The notes beneath the pieces are model-generated. The model did not search any database. It was not told where the DNA came from and saw nothing but the letters and a program-made list of their open reading frames with translations. The translations under genes were made by a program, and so were the position numbers. Of a DNA stretch of 35,209 nt, positions 5,925 to 14,336 are shown in pieces (position 1 is the first letter of the stretch; the number at the start of each line of letters is the position of its first letter). Origin of the DNA: Pontiellaceae bacterium (GTDB lineage Bacteria > Verrucomicrobiota > Kiritimatiellia > Kiritimatiellales > Tichowtungiaceae); contig JAOZSE010000007.1 of the NCBI GenBank assembly GCA_029939835.1, forward strand, positions 1 through 35,209, given 5' to 3'.

Positions 5925-8800
5925 AGTACCCGTAGAGTGCTTTGGAAGGGGATGCCGCTTTCTGTGATGGCTTCGGGTGAGCTGAGGACGGAAATAACCT
6001 TCTCTTTGCCGATGAGCGCTTCCGCGAACCGGTGAAAATCCTCGGCAGTTGTATTCAACACTTCATCGCGGCGTTTTTGCCGTTTTTCATCGGTCTGTCC
6101 GGTGAGCCAGCGCAGGGTGTCGGCATAGCCTTTGGCGTCGGGCAGCAGATAGGCGTCAATCGCGCCGATGGTGCCGATGATGGCGCGTGTCAGTTCGTCC
6201 TCATCAAGCTGAAGTTCTTTCAAATATTCCGAGGTGCGATCGTAAACCGCGAGCGTTTCGGTGAGGTTCGGGTCGCGGTATGAGGCGAAGGCGAGGATGC
6301 CGCAATGTGGATTGAAGGAACAGACTGCACCGTAGGCGCCGCCCAGCACCCGCACCTGCTCCCAGAGCCACGCCGTGCGCAGGTAGCGCGAGACGACCCG
6401 TGCCGACCCGTGCATTTGGTATCCGTTCTCAAAGAGGTTGCAGGCCTGTCCGACGTAGTTGACGCGCGACGGAACCGTCAGTGCCTCTGCACAGGACAGC
6501 GGCCCGGTAAACGTCCACGTTTGATGGGTTTCTTTTTCTTTGGGCAGTTCGCCGAGAAAATTTTTCAATTCGGCGAGTACTGCGGCGCGGTCGCACCCGT
6601 CGGCGGTAATGTTGATGATGAGGTTTTCGGGCGCGAGCAGGGTGGTGAGAATTCGCTCAAACCGCGCCAGTGTGGCGGGCCAGTCGGCCTCAGCGCGGTC
6701 AATGATCTCGCGGTGGAAGAAGAGGGCGTCGATACCGCTCATGGCTTCGGAAGCGCGGGCGGCTTCACTGTAATGTGCCTGCAGGCGCGAGAGGACGGCG
6801 GAATGGCCGCTCGGCACCAGAGCACTTTCCATTTCCGCTTTATGTTCAAGCAGGATTTCGCGGAAGCGCTTCACTTGGTCGAATTTCGGGGTCAGTAGAA
6901 TATCGCGGTAAATAGCGAACAGTTTGCCGGTCTGCGCACTCATGCATTTGCCGCGCAGAAAGAGGCGGCTTACGCCGGTTTCTGAGTCATCAACGGCGGA
7001 ATGGAACGGTGCAGCATAAATGCCGCCGGTTTCACGCGCGATGCGCCGGGAGAGCGAAGCAAAGTCCTCTTTGGCGGTTCCCAGTTCAAGCAGCATGGTG
7101 CCGAGCAGTGAAACCCACGGCAGATCATCAGCGGGAAGGGTGTGCAGATCGAACCCGATATCGCAGTAAACGATACCGCCAGTGAAGAGTTCATGGAAAA
7201 GAACCGTTGCACCTTCCACGGTTTCGACGTTGCGCGGTACGGTGCGAATATTTTTTTCCAGATCATCACGGCGGAGCAGGGGCAGGGTTTTGATGGCCTC
7301 AGGCGTATCCGGCGTTTTCTGCATTTCGTGCAGACGGCGACCCTCTTCCATAACGCGCTTCAGATCGTCTTCGGTCATGTCGCTACGGTCGGCTTTCAGC
7401 CGGTCGCGCTCTTCGGCGTTATCGTGCGCGGCTTTTTCGGGGTCGGGAACTAAGCGGACCGTGGCGCGGTGCGGGTTTTTGAGGAGGATGTTTTCGATGA
7501 GTTCTTCGAAGCAGCGGGGATTTTCGCCCATTTTTTCTTTGAGTTCGGCAAGCGGGTGTTCGTAAGCGGCGAGGCCGAGCGGATCCCAGCCGTAGAGCCA
7601 GGTTTCCATCATGTGCAGCATAACGGAGAGGCCCTGCGGACAGGAGCCGTGATTGTTTTCACGCAGGTCGAACTCGAAAGAGTTTAGGGCGGCTTCAATG
7701 TCGCCGGGATCAATGCCGTCTTTGGCCAGTTTTCCCAGGGTTTGGAAAATCAGACTCTCGACTTTTTCAAGGTTGTGAATTTCGACACCTTTCATGCCGA
7801 TAGACCAGGCGGGCTGCCGCAAGTGGGTTTCGAGGCCGAATCCGGCGAGGTCTTCGCCGAGACCGGATTCGATGAGTGCTTTGCGCAGGGGCGAGCCGGA
7901 GGTGCCGGCGAGGATCTGGTCGAGGACGATCATGGCGAAGTGCGGTACACCGTCGGGCAGGACCCAGTTGACCGTGATGAAGGCATGGGTCTCTTCTTCG
8001 CTGACGGCATAGGCTTCTTCCATTTCGACCGCCTTATCAAACGGTTTTTGAAGCGGAATGGCCGTGTCGCAGGCACGGTGGCTGAACCCGTCGAGGTATT
8101 CGCTGAGGATTTCGAGCCGTTTGGAAGGGTCGTCGTTGCCGTAGAAAAAGATGCGGGCATTGGAGGGGTGGTAATACATTTCATGGAATTCCCGGAACGT
8201 CTCATAGGTGAGGTTGGGGATTTCGGCGGGACTGCCACCGGCGTCGAGGCCGTAGGTGGTGTCGGGGAAGAGCGCTTGCTGGGAGCGCTCCATCAGGAGG
8301 CTGTCAGGTGAGGAGTAAGCGCCTTTCATTTCGTTGTAAACGACGCCTTTGCAGGTGAGCGGGACGTCGGGTTTTTCGAGTTCGTAGTGCCAGCCCTCCT
8401 GCCGGAAGAAATCGGGGGTGATGCGCGGGAAAAAGACCGCGTCGAGGTAGACATCTACCAGATTGTAAAAATCGGTTTCGTTCTGGCTGGCGACGGGATA
8501 GACCGTTTTGTCGGGATAGGTCATTGCGTTGAGAAACGTTTGCAACGAGCCTTTCAGGAGTTGGACAAACGGGTCTTTGAGGGGGTATTTACGCGAGCCG
8601 CAGAGCACGGTGTGTTCGAGGATGTGCGCGACGCCGGTGGAGTCGGCGGGCGGCGTGCGGAAGGTGATACCGAACACCTTGTTGTCGTCGTTGTTTTCGA
8701 CCGAGAGCACCTCTGCGCCGGTCGGTTCGTGGCGGTAGAGCTTTACCGTGCCGTTAAATTCGACGACCTTCTCTTCCCGGATGAGTGTAAAGTTGTTCAT
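5921..8800 (-). CDS. M16C metallopeptidase, presequence protease (PreP/Cym1) type
   Basis: The 959-residue protein has the inverted zinc motif HILEH (residues 59-63), the distal glutamate region VYNEMKGAYSSPDS, and the conserved FLNAMTYPDKTVYPVASQNETDFYNL stretch of PreP/Cym1 enzymes. These form a chamber that degrades unstructured peptides of about 10-65 residues. The length matches the roughly 970-residue family and not the two-chain M16B type. No signal peptide is visible, so a cytoplasmic peptide-clearing role is likely (inference). The track start at 9001 lies inside tcdA in another frame, so I use ATG 8800 (MNNFTLIREEKV). It is last in the minus-strand run after the VanZ-like gene and tcdA, and it shares its TTAA stop with convergent rluB. 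Confidence 0.95.
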   Translation of the reverse strand: MNNFTLIREEKVVEFNGTVKLYRHEPTGAEVLSVENNDDNKVFGITFRTPPADSTGVAHILEHTVLCGSRKYPLKDPFVQLLKGSLQTFLNAMTYPDKTVYPVASQNETDFYNLVDVYLDAVFFPRITPDFFRQEGWHYELEKPDVPLTCKGVVYNEMKGAYSSPDSLLMERSQQALFPDTTYGLDAGGSPAEIPNLTYETFREFHEMYYHPSNARIFFYGNDDPSKRLEILSEYLDGFSHRACDTAIPLQKPFDKAVEMEEAYAVSEEETHAFITVNWVLPDGVPHFAMIVLDQILAGTSGSPLRKALIESGLGEDLAGFGLETHLRQPAWSIGMKGVEIHNLEKVESLIFQTLGKLAKDGIDPGDIEAALNSFEFDLRENNHGSCPQGLSVMLHMMETWLYGWDPLGLAAYEHPLAELKEKMGENPRCFEELIENILLKNPHRATVRLVPDPEKAAHDNAEERDRLKADRSDMTEDDLKRVMEEGRRLHEMQKTPDTPEAIKTLPLLRRDDLEKNIRTVPRNVETVEGATVLFHELFTGGIVYCDIGFDLHTLPADDLPWVSLLGTMLLELGTAKEDFASLSRRIARETGGIYAAPFHSAVDDSETGVSRLFLRGKCMSAQTGKLFAIYRDILLTPKFDQVKRFREILLEHKAEMESALVPSGHSAVLSRLQAHYSEAARASEAMSGIDALFFHREIIDRAEADWPATLARFERILTTLLAPENLIINITADGCDRAAVLAELKNFLGELPKEKETHQTWTFTGPLSCAEALTVPSRVNYVGQACNLFENGYQMHGSARVVSRYLRTAWLWEQVRVLGGAYGAVCSFNPHCGILAFASYRDPNLTETLAVYDRTSEYLKELQLDEDELTRAIIGTIGAIDAYLLPDAKGYADTLRWLTGQTDEKRQKRRDEVLNTTAEDFHRFAEALIGKEKVISVLSSPEAITESGIPFQSTLRVL

Positions 8801-8846
8801 GGCGTAAGGCGGGAGAGAATACGCAGGCGGCGCCACTGAGGCAATG

Positions 8847-9593
8847 CTATTCAGAACGGATGAGAAACCGGACGGCTTCGGCGGCGGCGTTGAGGCCGAA
8901 GAGGGCCGGAAGCCATGGCGAACTGCCGAGCGGCGCGCGCACCTGTCCGTCGCAGGTTTTGGAGGGGGCTTCGAAATCGGGCAGTTCGTCCGGCAGCTCA
9001 ATGGAGGCGGTTTTTTCTTCGGAATAGACGCAGGTGATGCCGGTGTGTATGCCGCGGCGACGCAGCCGTTTACGGATAAACCGTGCGAGGCGGCAGTGGC
9101 GGGTTTTCGAGAGATCGGCCACGCGCACGGCTTGTGCGTCGATTTTATTGGCCGCGCCCATGCTGGAAATGATACAGGGCACTTTTAGCTCCAGCGCGCG
9201 CTGGAGAAGGCCGACTTTCGGGCTGAGTGTGTCGATGGCGTCGATCAATACGTTTGGCAGAGGAGAAAGCAGTTCATCGGTGGTTTCGCCGTTGATATAG
9301 GTTTTGAGTGCTTCGACTTCACAGCGCGGGTTGATGTCGCGCACCCGTGCGGCGGCCAGCTCGACCTTAACGCGTCCGATGGTTGAGCCGAGGGCGAAGA
9401 GCTGGCGGTTGAGGTTGCTCTCGCTGACCACATCGGCGTCAATAAGCCGCAAATGGCCGATGCCGGCGCGGGCGAGCGCTTCGACGGCATACGAACCGAC
9501 CCCGCCGAGTCCGGCAACAGTGACGCGTGCGCTCTGCAGACGCTCCATCGCTTCGGGCCCTAAAAGCAGTTCGGTTCGATGAAAACGGTTCAT
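8847..9593 (-). CDS. tcdA: tRNA threonylcarbamoyladenosine dehydratase (TcdA/CsdL)
   Basis: This 248-residue E1-like protein has the ATP-binding loop GLGGVGS (residues 28-34), the DADVVSESNLNRQ motif typical of the ThiF/MoeB superfamily, and DAIDTLSPKVGLL. TcdA uses ATP to cyclise t6A37 of ANN-decoding tRNAs to ct6A. The C-terminal RHCRLARFIRKRLRRRGI and LGSSPWLPALFGL segments follow the E. coli YgdL/TcdA pattern and not ThiF or MoeB. Its ATG overlaps the stop of the upstream VanZ-like gene by four bases (ATGA), implying translational coupling. Confidence 0.94.
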   Translation of the reverse strand: MNRFHRTELLLGPEAMERLQSARVTVAGLGGVGSYAVEALARAGIGHLRLIDADVVSESNLNRQLFALGSTIGRVKVELAAARVRDINPRCEVEALKTYINGETTDELLSPLPNVLIDAIDTLSPKVGLLQRALELKVPCIISSMGAANKIDAQAVRVADLSKTRHCRLARFIRKRLRRRGIHTGITCVYSEEKTASIELPDELPDFEAPSKTCDGQVRAPLGSSPWLPALFGLNAAAEAVRFLIRSE

Positions 9594-10792
9594 GACACAG
9601 AATGGGGTTTATTTTTTATTGCCGGCGCCATCTGCCTCAGCCCGGCGATTAGAAAAGCCAGCAGTATCACAATCGCCATGCCGATCAGGTCAATGCCGAG
9701 ATCAATCAGGGAGGCGTGGCGGTCGGAGGTGATAAACTGCAGGACTTCTGTGGCACCGGCAAAGAGTGTGAGCCCGGCGAAAAGGGCCAGTGCAAGGCGC
9801 AGAGAGGGTTTTGCGGAAAACCACGAAAGCGCGCTAAGCAGAGCCAGCAGGCTGAAGAGTATGAAGTGACCGACAAAATGGACGTGGTCAAAGACCTCCT
9901 TGCCGGTGAAAAGCGGCGGTTTTTCTTCCGGGGGCGCAGAGGGCTTAGGCAGGACAGGCTGGCCGGAAGGCGCGGCGGTGATTTCTGGCGGACTGATCGT
10001 TGCGCGCAGCGTGTGGATTTTTTGATACGCCTGCTGAAGAGCACCGTCCAGCACCGCTCCCGGCAGGAGGACGCCGATAAGAATCAACAGAATCGTTGCA
10101 CAGATCAGCCATCCAAAGCGTCGTTTCCAGAGCTGCAGCGCCATCGTACTGAGAGCGGCGGCGATAAACCACAGCAGGCCGAAAAATGTTTTACACCACG
10201 GGGCAGAAGAACGCGCTCGAACGGGGGTGATGGAAATATCATCGACCCGAAGCGTTCCGAACCTTCCGAGGTTTTGGAGATAGAGCCGGGCATTAACCGC
10301 AGCGGAAGGGACGGGGAAAAACGCGACATGGGTTTTCCAGGATCGGTCTTTCCCTGCACTGAATATCTGATGAGGGATGCTGAACATCCCCTTGTTATTT
10401 TTATCGTAGTAACAAAAGACAGCCCGCGGCATGTTCCATCCTTTTTTACCTTTTCGAACACCGGAAGCGGTGGCGTGAAGCGACACACGAAAAGCGTCCG
10501 TCTCCCTGATATCAGGCACGGAAAAACGCAACGTTCCATGTTTATTCGAAACAGCAGTCAGCACAACCCCCGGCGAATCGTTGAATCCGCCGTCGGGAAG
10601 CAGTTGTGCCCGTTGATTCCAGCCTGTCCAGCTGTTGGTGGCCATGGTTGTGCTAAAGGTGCCGTCCGGAATCAGCTCCGGTCCGGCGGGCAGCCACGGT
10701 TCGTAAAACGAAAAAAACAGCGCCATTACGCCGACGATTAAAACGGTGAAAACGGCGGCAAAGAGGCCCAGGCTGTTTTTTTTCTCCAACAT
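9590..10792 (-). CDS. Membrane protein with extracytoplasmic beta-sandwich-like domain and VanZ-like C-terminus
   Basis: The 400-residue protein starts with a membrane segment (about residues 8-30). A roughly 160-residue non-membrane region looks like a beta-sandwich or carbohydrate-binding module (ELIPDGTFS...WTGWNQRAQLLPDGG...LRVDDISI). Then come two membrane segments, a proline-rich linker, and a C-terminal VanZ-like part (HFVGHFILFSLLALL, ATEVLQFITSDRHASLIDLGIDLIGM). The E..Q....R..S..D...N/D..G pattern is the VanZ-like signature. The VanZ role is poorly known outside teicoplanin resistance. I chose ATG 10792 over TTG 10810. The stop overlaps the tcdA start. The 64-bp gap to the divergent HAD gene must hold both promoters. 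Confidence 0.8.
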   Translation of the reverse strand: MLEKKNSLGLFAAVFTVLIVGVMALFFSFYEPWLPAGPELIPDGTFSTTMATNSWTGWNQRAQLLPDGGFNDSPGVVLTAVSNKHGTLRFSVPDIRETDAFRVSLHATASGVRKGKKGWNMPRAVFCYYDKNNKGMFSIPHQIFSAGKDRSWKTHVAFFPVPSAAVNARLYLQNLGRFGTLRVDDISITPVRARSSAPWCKTFFGLLWFIAAALSTMALQLWKRRFGWLICATILLILIGVLLPGAVLDGALQQAYQKIHTLRATISPPEITAAPSGQPVLPKPSAPPEEKPPLFTGKEVFDHVHFVGHFILFSLLALLSALSWFSAKPSLRLALALFAGLTLFAGATEVLQFITSDRHASLIDLGIDLIGMAIVILLAFLIAGLRQMAPAIKNKPHSVS

Positions 10793-10856
10793 TGCAAAAC
10801 AATCTCTCAAAAGTTTCTTTTCAGCGGAAGTTTTATAGCCGAAATTCGACGGCTGT

Positions 10857-11489
10857 ATGACACAGGATTTAAACAGCTATAAAGCTTTTATCTTCGATAT
10901 GGATGGAACGCTAATCGATTCGGAGAAATATCATGCTGACGGCTTTGCGCAGGCAGTCGAAGCATTGAGCGGTTACCGGTTGACTCCCGCGGAGCGGCGC
11001 GAGTTTTTTGAGGCGCATACCAGCACCTTTACACCGGTTCTTTCTGCGCGGCATGGTCTGAACCTTGATCCGTCCGAAGTGCTCGCGCACAAGCGCGTAC
11101 ATGTGAGGGATCATTTCAAAACAGACCTGTTTCCAAACGTGCTGGATTTTATTGAAAAATGGCATGGGAAAAAGCGACTGGCGCTGGCCAGTAACTCGCC
11201 GCGTCATTTTGTCGACAGTGCGCTCGAAGAAGCGGGTATTGAAAATTATTTTGAGGTGGTCTGCACGGCGGACGACGTAACGCACCGCAAACCCGATCCG
11301 GAAATGTACACGCTGACTTTACGCCGCCTGAATCTTTCACCGGAGGCCGTCCTCGTTTTTGAAGACAGTCCGCCCGGCGTAGTTGCCGCACAGGCGGCAG
11401 GGTGCCCCGTGCTGATGGTTGATAACGGAGCAGGGCGGACGGTCGAAGGCGTCGCGCAGTATACCTGGAAGGATCTGACGGAATTATGA
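10857..11489 (+). CDS. HAD-superfamily hydrolase (beta-phosphoglucomutase/CbbY-like)
   Basis: The 210-residue protein carries HAD motif I DMDGT (residues 14-18), a helical cap, motif II LASNSPR, the motif III lysine in HRKPDPEMY, and motif IV FEDSPPG. The cap size and the EDSPPGVVAAQAAGCPV block match subfamily IA members such as beta-phosphoglucomutase or sugar-phosphate phosphatases. The substrate cannot be read from sequence. Its stop overlaps the gcvT start (ATGA), so the two form a coupled operon, though no functional link is obvious. Confidence 0.85.
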   Translation: MTQDLNSYKAFIFDMDGTLIDSEKYHADGFAQAVEALSGYRLTPAERREFFEAHTSTFTPVLSARHGLNLDPSEVLAHKRVHVRDHFKTDLFPNVLDFIEKWHGKKRLALASNSPRHFVDSALEEAGIENYFEVVCTADDVTHRKPDPEMYTLTLRRLNLSPEAVLVFEDSPPGVVAAQAAGCPVLMVDNGAGRTVEGVAQYTWKDLTEL

Positions 11490-12565
11490 AAAAGACACCG
11501 TTACATGCTGAGCATGTTACCCTCGGCGCGCGCATGGCCGAATTCGGTGGCTGGGACATGCCGATTCAATACGAAGGAATTTTGGCCGAACATCAGCACA
11601 CCCGCACCAAAGCGGGGCTGTTCGATATCTGCCATATGAGCGAATTCGAACTGACCGGCCCGGCCGCCGCCGCCGACCTTGAAAAGCTGCTGACGATGAA
11701 AATTTCGACCCTCCGTATCGGCCAGTGCCGCTACGGCTTCATGCTCAACGAGCAGGGCGGGGTCATTGATGACCTCACCTGCTATCGTCTCGGCGAAGAG
11801 CGCTACATGCTTGTCGTCAACGCCGCCACGCTTGAAAGCGACGCCGAATGGATTCAGGCGCATCTCTCGGCCAATACCGGCTTTATTGATCGTTCGAACG
11901 AATTCGGAAAAATTGATTTGCAGGGGCCGGTGTCGCGCGCCGCGTTCGAAGCCGTAATCGGTAAGCCGCTTCCCGATCTCGGTTATTTCCGCTGTGAGCC
12001 GTTTTCGTGCCTTGATACGGAGATTTTGCTGAGCCGGACGGGTTACACGGGCGAGTGGGGTTATGAACTCTACTTTCCGGCCTCCGAAGCCGTCCGCCTT
12101 TGGCGCGCGCTGCTGGCGAATGAAAACATTAAACCGGTTGGCCTTGGCGCGCGCGACACGCTTCGGCTGGAAATGGGTTATTCGCTGTACGGCCACGAAC
12201 TCTCGCTCGACCGCACGCCGGTGCCGGTGAGCCGCGGCATGTTCCTTAAAAAGGAAATCGATTTTATCGGCCGCGACGCTGTATTGCGTGATCTCGAACA
12301 GCCGAGGGAATTTCTGGTTGCTCTGGAGTTCGACAGCAAGCGCGCTGCCCGGGCAGGAGCTAACGTTTTTTTCCAGACATTGGAAGCCGGTGCGGTCACC
12401 AGCGGTTCGGTTTCTCCAAGCCTTGGAAAAGCCGTTGCACTCGCCATGGTTAAAACCGATGTCTCAGAGGTCGGAACAATTCTTGACGTCGAAATCCGCG
12501 GTAAGCGCTTTCCCTCCAAAGTGGTCGAGCTTCCTTTTTATAAAAACGGAACAGCGAGAGGATAG
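11486..12565 (+). CDS. gcvT: Aminomethyltransferase, glycine cleavage system T protein
   Basis: The 359-residue protein has the GcvT features LGARMAEFGGWDMPIQYEGI, GLFDICHMSEFELTGP, GGVIDDLTCYRL, LSRTGYTGEWGYELY and GLGARDTLRLEMGYSLYGHEL. It moves the methylene carbon of glycine from the H-protein aminomethyl arm to tetrahydrofolate and releases ammonia. The length is typical. The other glycine cleavage genes (gcvH, gcvP) are not in the window. Its start overlaps the HAD gene, and it ends 3 bp before the convergent hicB-like gene. Confidence 0.95.
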   Translation: MKKTPLHAEHVTLGARMAEFGGWDMPIQYEGILAEHQHTRTKAGLFDICHMSEFELTGPAAAADLEKLLTMKISTLRIGQCRYGFMLNEQGGVIDDLTCYRLGEERYMLVVNAATLESDAEWIQAHLSANTGFIDRSNEFGKIDLQGPVSRAAFEAVIGKPLPDLGYFRCEPFSCLDTEILLSRTGYTGEWGYELYFPASEAVRLWRALLANENIKPVGLGARDTLRLEMGYSLYGHELSLDRTPVPVSRGMFLKKEIDFIGRDAVLRDLEQPREFLVALEFDSKRAARAGANVFFQTLEAGAVTSGSVSPSLGKAVALAMVKTDVSEVGTILDVEIRGKRFPSKVVELPFYKNGTARG

Positions 12566-12568
12566 AGG

Positions 12569-12925
12569 CTACTTCTTTCTCGTTTTGTAGGCGGCCCGTT
12601 GCTCACGAATCAAGTTGAGGCAGTGGGTATTGAGGCTTTCACCTTTTCGGAGTGATTCAATAGCAAGCGCTTGGTGAAGCTCTTTGCCGACCCGGACCAC
12701 AAACTTTCCGGAATATTCTTTTCCGGCAGTCGCGGCGGGAAGAGGTTCGCCGTCTTCCTGATAGAGTTCAATCCACTCATCAACGGCCTGACAGAGCTCT
12801 TTGTAAACGGTAGCTTCGTCATCGCCGTGAATGCCGCCGAGCATCAGGCCGGGGCAGGTGCCCACATAGCACTGATCCTCTTCCGACCATTCGACAATTT
12901 TAAGATATTTATCGCTCGATTTCAT
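12569..12925 (-). CDS. hicB: HicB-type antitoxin
   Basis: The 118-residue protein has the partial RNase H-like HicB domain at the N-terminus (YLKIVEWSEEDQCYVGTCPGL, then ATVYKELCQAVDEWIE). The C-terminal segment (GKFVVRVGKELHQALAIESLRKGESLNTHCLNLIREQ) reads as a ribbon-helix-helix DNA-binding domain. It should neutralise HicA and bind the operator upstream. Its ATG overlaps the hicA stop by four bases. The toxin-first order is the classical hicAB arrangement. Confidence 0.9.
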   Translation of the reverse strand: MKSSDKYLKIVEWSEEDQCYVGTCPGLMLGGIHGDDEATVYKELCQAVDEWIELYQEDGEPLPAATAGKEYSGKFVVRVGKELHQALAIESLRKGESLNTHCLNLIREQRAAYKTRKK

Positions 12926-13116
12926 TTTTTTGCCTCCCGGAGCGCTCTCTCAACATCTCGTTCCTGATACTTCTTTGCGTCCTGCCCAGAGGTGCCGCTG
13001 ATGGTGATCCTGCTTCCGCAAGGGTGCTTAAAATTTTTGTGACTGCCTTTGCCACCGCGATCCTCAAAACCTGCCTTTTTCAGGTCACGTATCAGCGCTC
13101 TGATTTTCCTTGGCAT
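12922..13116 (-). CDS. hicA: HicA-type mRNA interferase toxin
   Basis: This 64-residue protein matches HicA: a dsRBD-like fold with the catalytic histidine in GGKGSHKNFKHP (His26) and the following strand SRITISGTSG. HicA cleaves mRNAs when free of HicB. It is the first gene of the pair and overlaps hicB. The start ATG is only 5 bp from a perfect palindrome that contains a plausible -10, and no Shine-Dalgarno is visible, so the transcript may be nearly leaderless. Confidence 0.9.
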   Translation of the reverse strand: MPRKIRALIRDLKKAGFEDRGGKGSHKNFKHPCGSRITISGTSGQDAKKYQERDVERALREAKK

Positions 13117-13121
13117 GCAAC

Positions 13122-13144
13122 CATAGTACTATATTAGTACTATG
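13122..13144. promoter_or_regulatory. Perfect palindromic operator of hicAB
   Basis: CATAGTACTA-TAT-TAGTACTATG is a perfect 10-bp inverted repeat with a 3-bp centre, ending 5 bp upstream of the hicA ATG. On the minus strand TATAGT inside it could be the -10. A dimeric ribbon-helix-helix HicB bound here would block the promoter directly. Confidence 0.85.
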
Positions 13145-13221
13145 CTGCCAGTCCTAATCTGGGATTTCTTTAGCTTTTATTCCTGAAGTTCGTTTTTCGA
13201 TAGGGTTTAATCACTCGCCTT

Positions 13222-13872
13222 ATGAAAAAGCATCTGCTCATTTTCGATTTGGATGGAACGCTGGCGGATACGCGGGCTGATCTGGCGACTGGTATCAATC
13301 TGATGAGGGGACACTACGGGCTTCCATCGCTCGACGTGGATACCGTGACCGGCTACATCGGTAACGGCATCCGCAAACTGGTCGAGCGGTCTCTGCAAGG
13401 CGCGGAGGCGGATCTCGATGAAGCGCTCGAACTCGACCGGAAATTTTACCGCGAACACATGCTGGACAAAACGACGCTCTATCCGGGCGTGGCTGAAGGG
13501 CTCGCACAGCTTGCGGAAGCGGGGCATGCGCTGGCCGTGCTGAGCAATAAGCCGGGCGAACCGTCGCGTGTGATCCTGAAACATCTCGGTGTGGACAGTC
13601 TGTTTTTACAGATTCTGGGCGGCGGTGACCTGCCGAATCTAAAACCCGCTCCCGACGGCATTCAGGCGCTCTTGGAAGCGGCGGGAACTTCAGTGGAAAA
13701 CATCTGGATGATCGGCGATCATCATACCGATCTGGAAGCGGCGCACAACGCGGGCGTCCAAAGCGGCTTCGTCACCTACGGCATCGGGCATCCCGGCGAA
13801 TTTGCCGCCGATCAGGTGTGGCATGGCTTTGAAGAACTGGTAGAGTTTTTTACCAACCAACGAGGTGAATGA
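13222..13872 (+). CDS. gph: Phosphoglycolate phosphatase-like HAD hydrolase
   Basis: The 216-residue protein has motif I FDLDGTLADT (Asp9 and Asp11), motif II AVLSNKPG, the motif III lysine in NLKPAPDGI, and motif IV MIGDHHTDLEAAHNAG. The ADTRADLATGIN and GNGIRKLVERSL segments are typical of Gph, which removes phosphate from 2-phosphoglycolate left by DNA repair or oxygenase reactions. Related phosphatases share these motifs, so the substrate is probable and not certain. The stop overlaps the queF start, so the two are probably one transcript. Confidence 0.85.
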   Translation: MKKHLLIFDLDGTLADTRADLATGINLMRGHYGLPSLDVDTVTGYIGNGIRKLVERSLQGAEADLDEALELDRKFYREHMLDKTTLYPGVAEGLAQLAEAGHALAVLSNKPGEPSRVILKHLGVDSLFLQILGGGDLPNLKPAPDGIQALLEAAGTSVENIWMIGDHHTDLEAAHNAGVQSGFVTYGIGHPGEFAADQVWHGFEELVEFFTNQRGE

Positions 13873-14270
13873 TGAGTAATACCGACGGACTGACCCGGCT
13901 GAAAAAAGGCGAGAAAAACTATCCCCGGGAGCCGGATGTTTCAATTCTGGAGACGTTTGAAAACGCCAATGCGGAACGCGACTACTGGATCACGTTTGAG
14001 ACCGATGAGTTCACTTCGCTTTGTCCGATCACCGGCCAGCCGGATTTTGCGCGGATTACGATTGAATACATTCCCGATCAACTCTGTGTCGAGAGCAAGT
14101 CGCTTAAGCTTTATCTCTATTCATTCCGCAACGAAGGTTCGTTTTACGAGGATGTAACCAATCGCATCTTCACCGATCTGATGGAAACCTGCAAACCGCG
14201 CAAACTGATTGTAACGGGCGACTTCACGGCCCGCGGCGGTATCCGCTCCAGCGTTCGTGTGGAATCTTAA
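13872..14270 (+). CDS. queF: NADPH-dependent 7-cyano-7-deazaguanine reductase (QueF, unimodular type)
   Basis: This 132-residue type I QueF reduces preQ0 to preQ1, using a thioimide intermediate on Cys51 in SLCPITGQPDFA. The family QueF motif ESKSLKLYLYSFRNEG is intact, as is KLIVTGDFTARGGI. Two ATGs in tandem (13869 and 13872) are possible; GAGGTG at 13862-13867 is better spaced to the second. It is the first plus-strand gene of the queuosine cluster. A GGAG-type hairpin repeat begins at its stop codon. Confidence 0.95.
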   Translation: MSNTDGLTRLKKGEKNYPREPDVSILETFENANAERDYWITFETDEFTSLCPITGQPDFARITIEYIPDQLCVESKSLKLYLYSFRNEGSFYEDVTNRIFTDLMETCKPRKLIVTGDFTARGGIRSSVRVES

Positions 14271-14327
14271 TATGGAGTGCGCAGGCTTGCCTGCGCTTTG
14301 TTAAGCCAAAGCTTGCCGCCGCACTCC
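14270..14327. repeat. GGAG...CTCC hairpin repeat between queF and queD
   Basis: The first 33 bases equal 4590-4622 exactly. The outer arms GGAGTGCG (14274) and CGCACTCC (14320-14327) pair, and an inner perfect hairpin GCGCAGGC/GCCTGCGC follows the left arm. The GGAG/CTCC ends parallel GTAG/CTAC in the other elements. It lies between two convergent genes. Confidence 0.8.
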
Positions 14328-14336
14328 AAAGGGGAT

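Noticed and set aside
10614-10632. CAGCCTGTCCAGC match to the GTAGGACAGGC repeat inside the VanZ-like gene
   Set aside because: Short match without a GTAG end or hairpin; it encodes a plausible WTGW beta-domain stretch, so probably chance.
9716-10741. 341-aa plus-strand ORF opposite the VanZ-like gene
   Set aside because: Shadow of a real gene: low-complexity Arg/Gly/Gln composition, no family resemblance, and the opposite frame has clear membrane segments and an ATGA overlap with tcdA.
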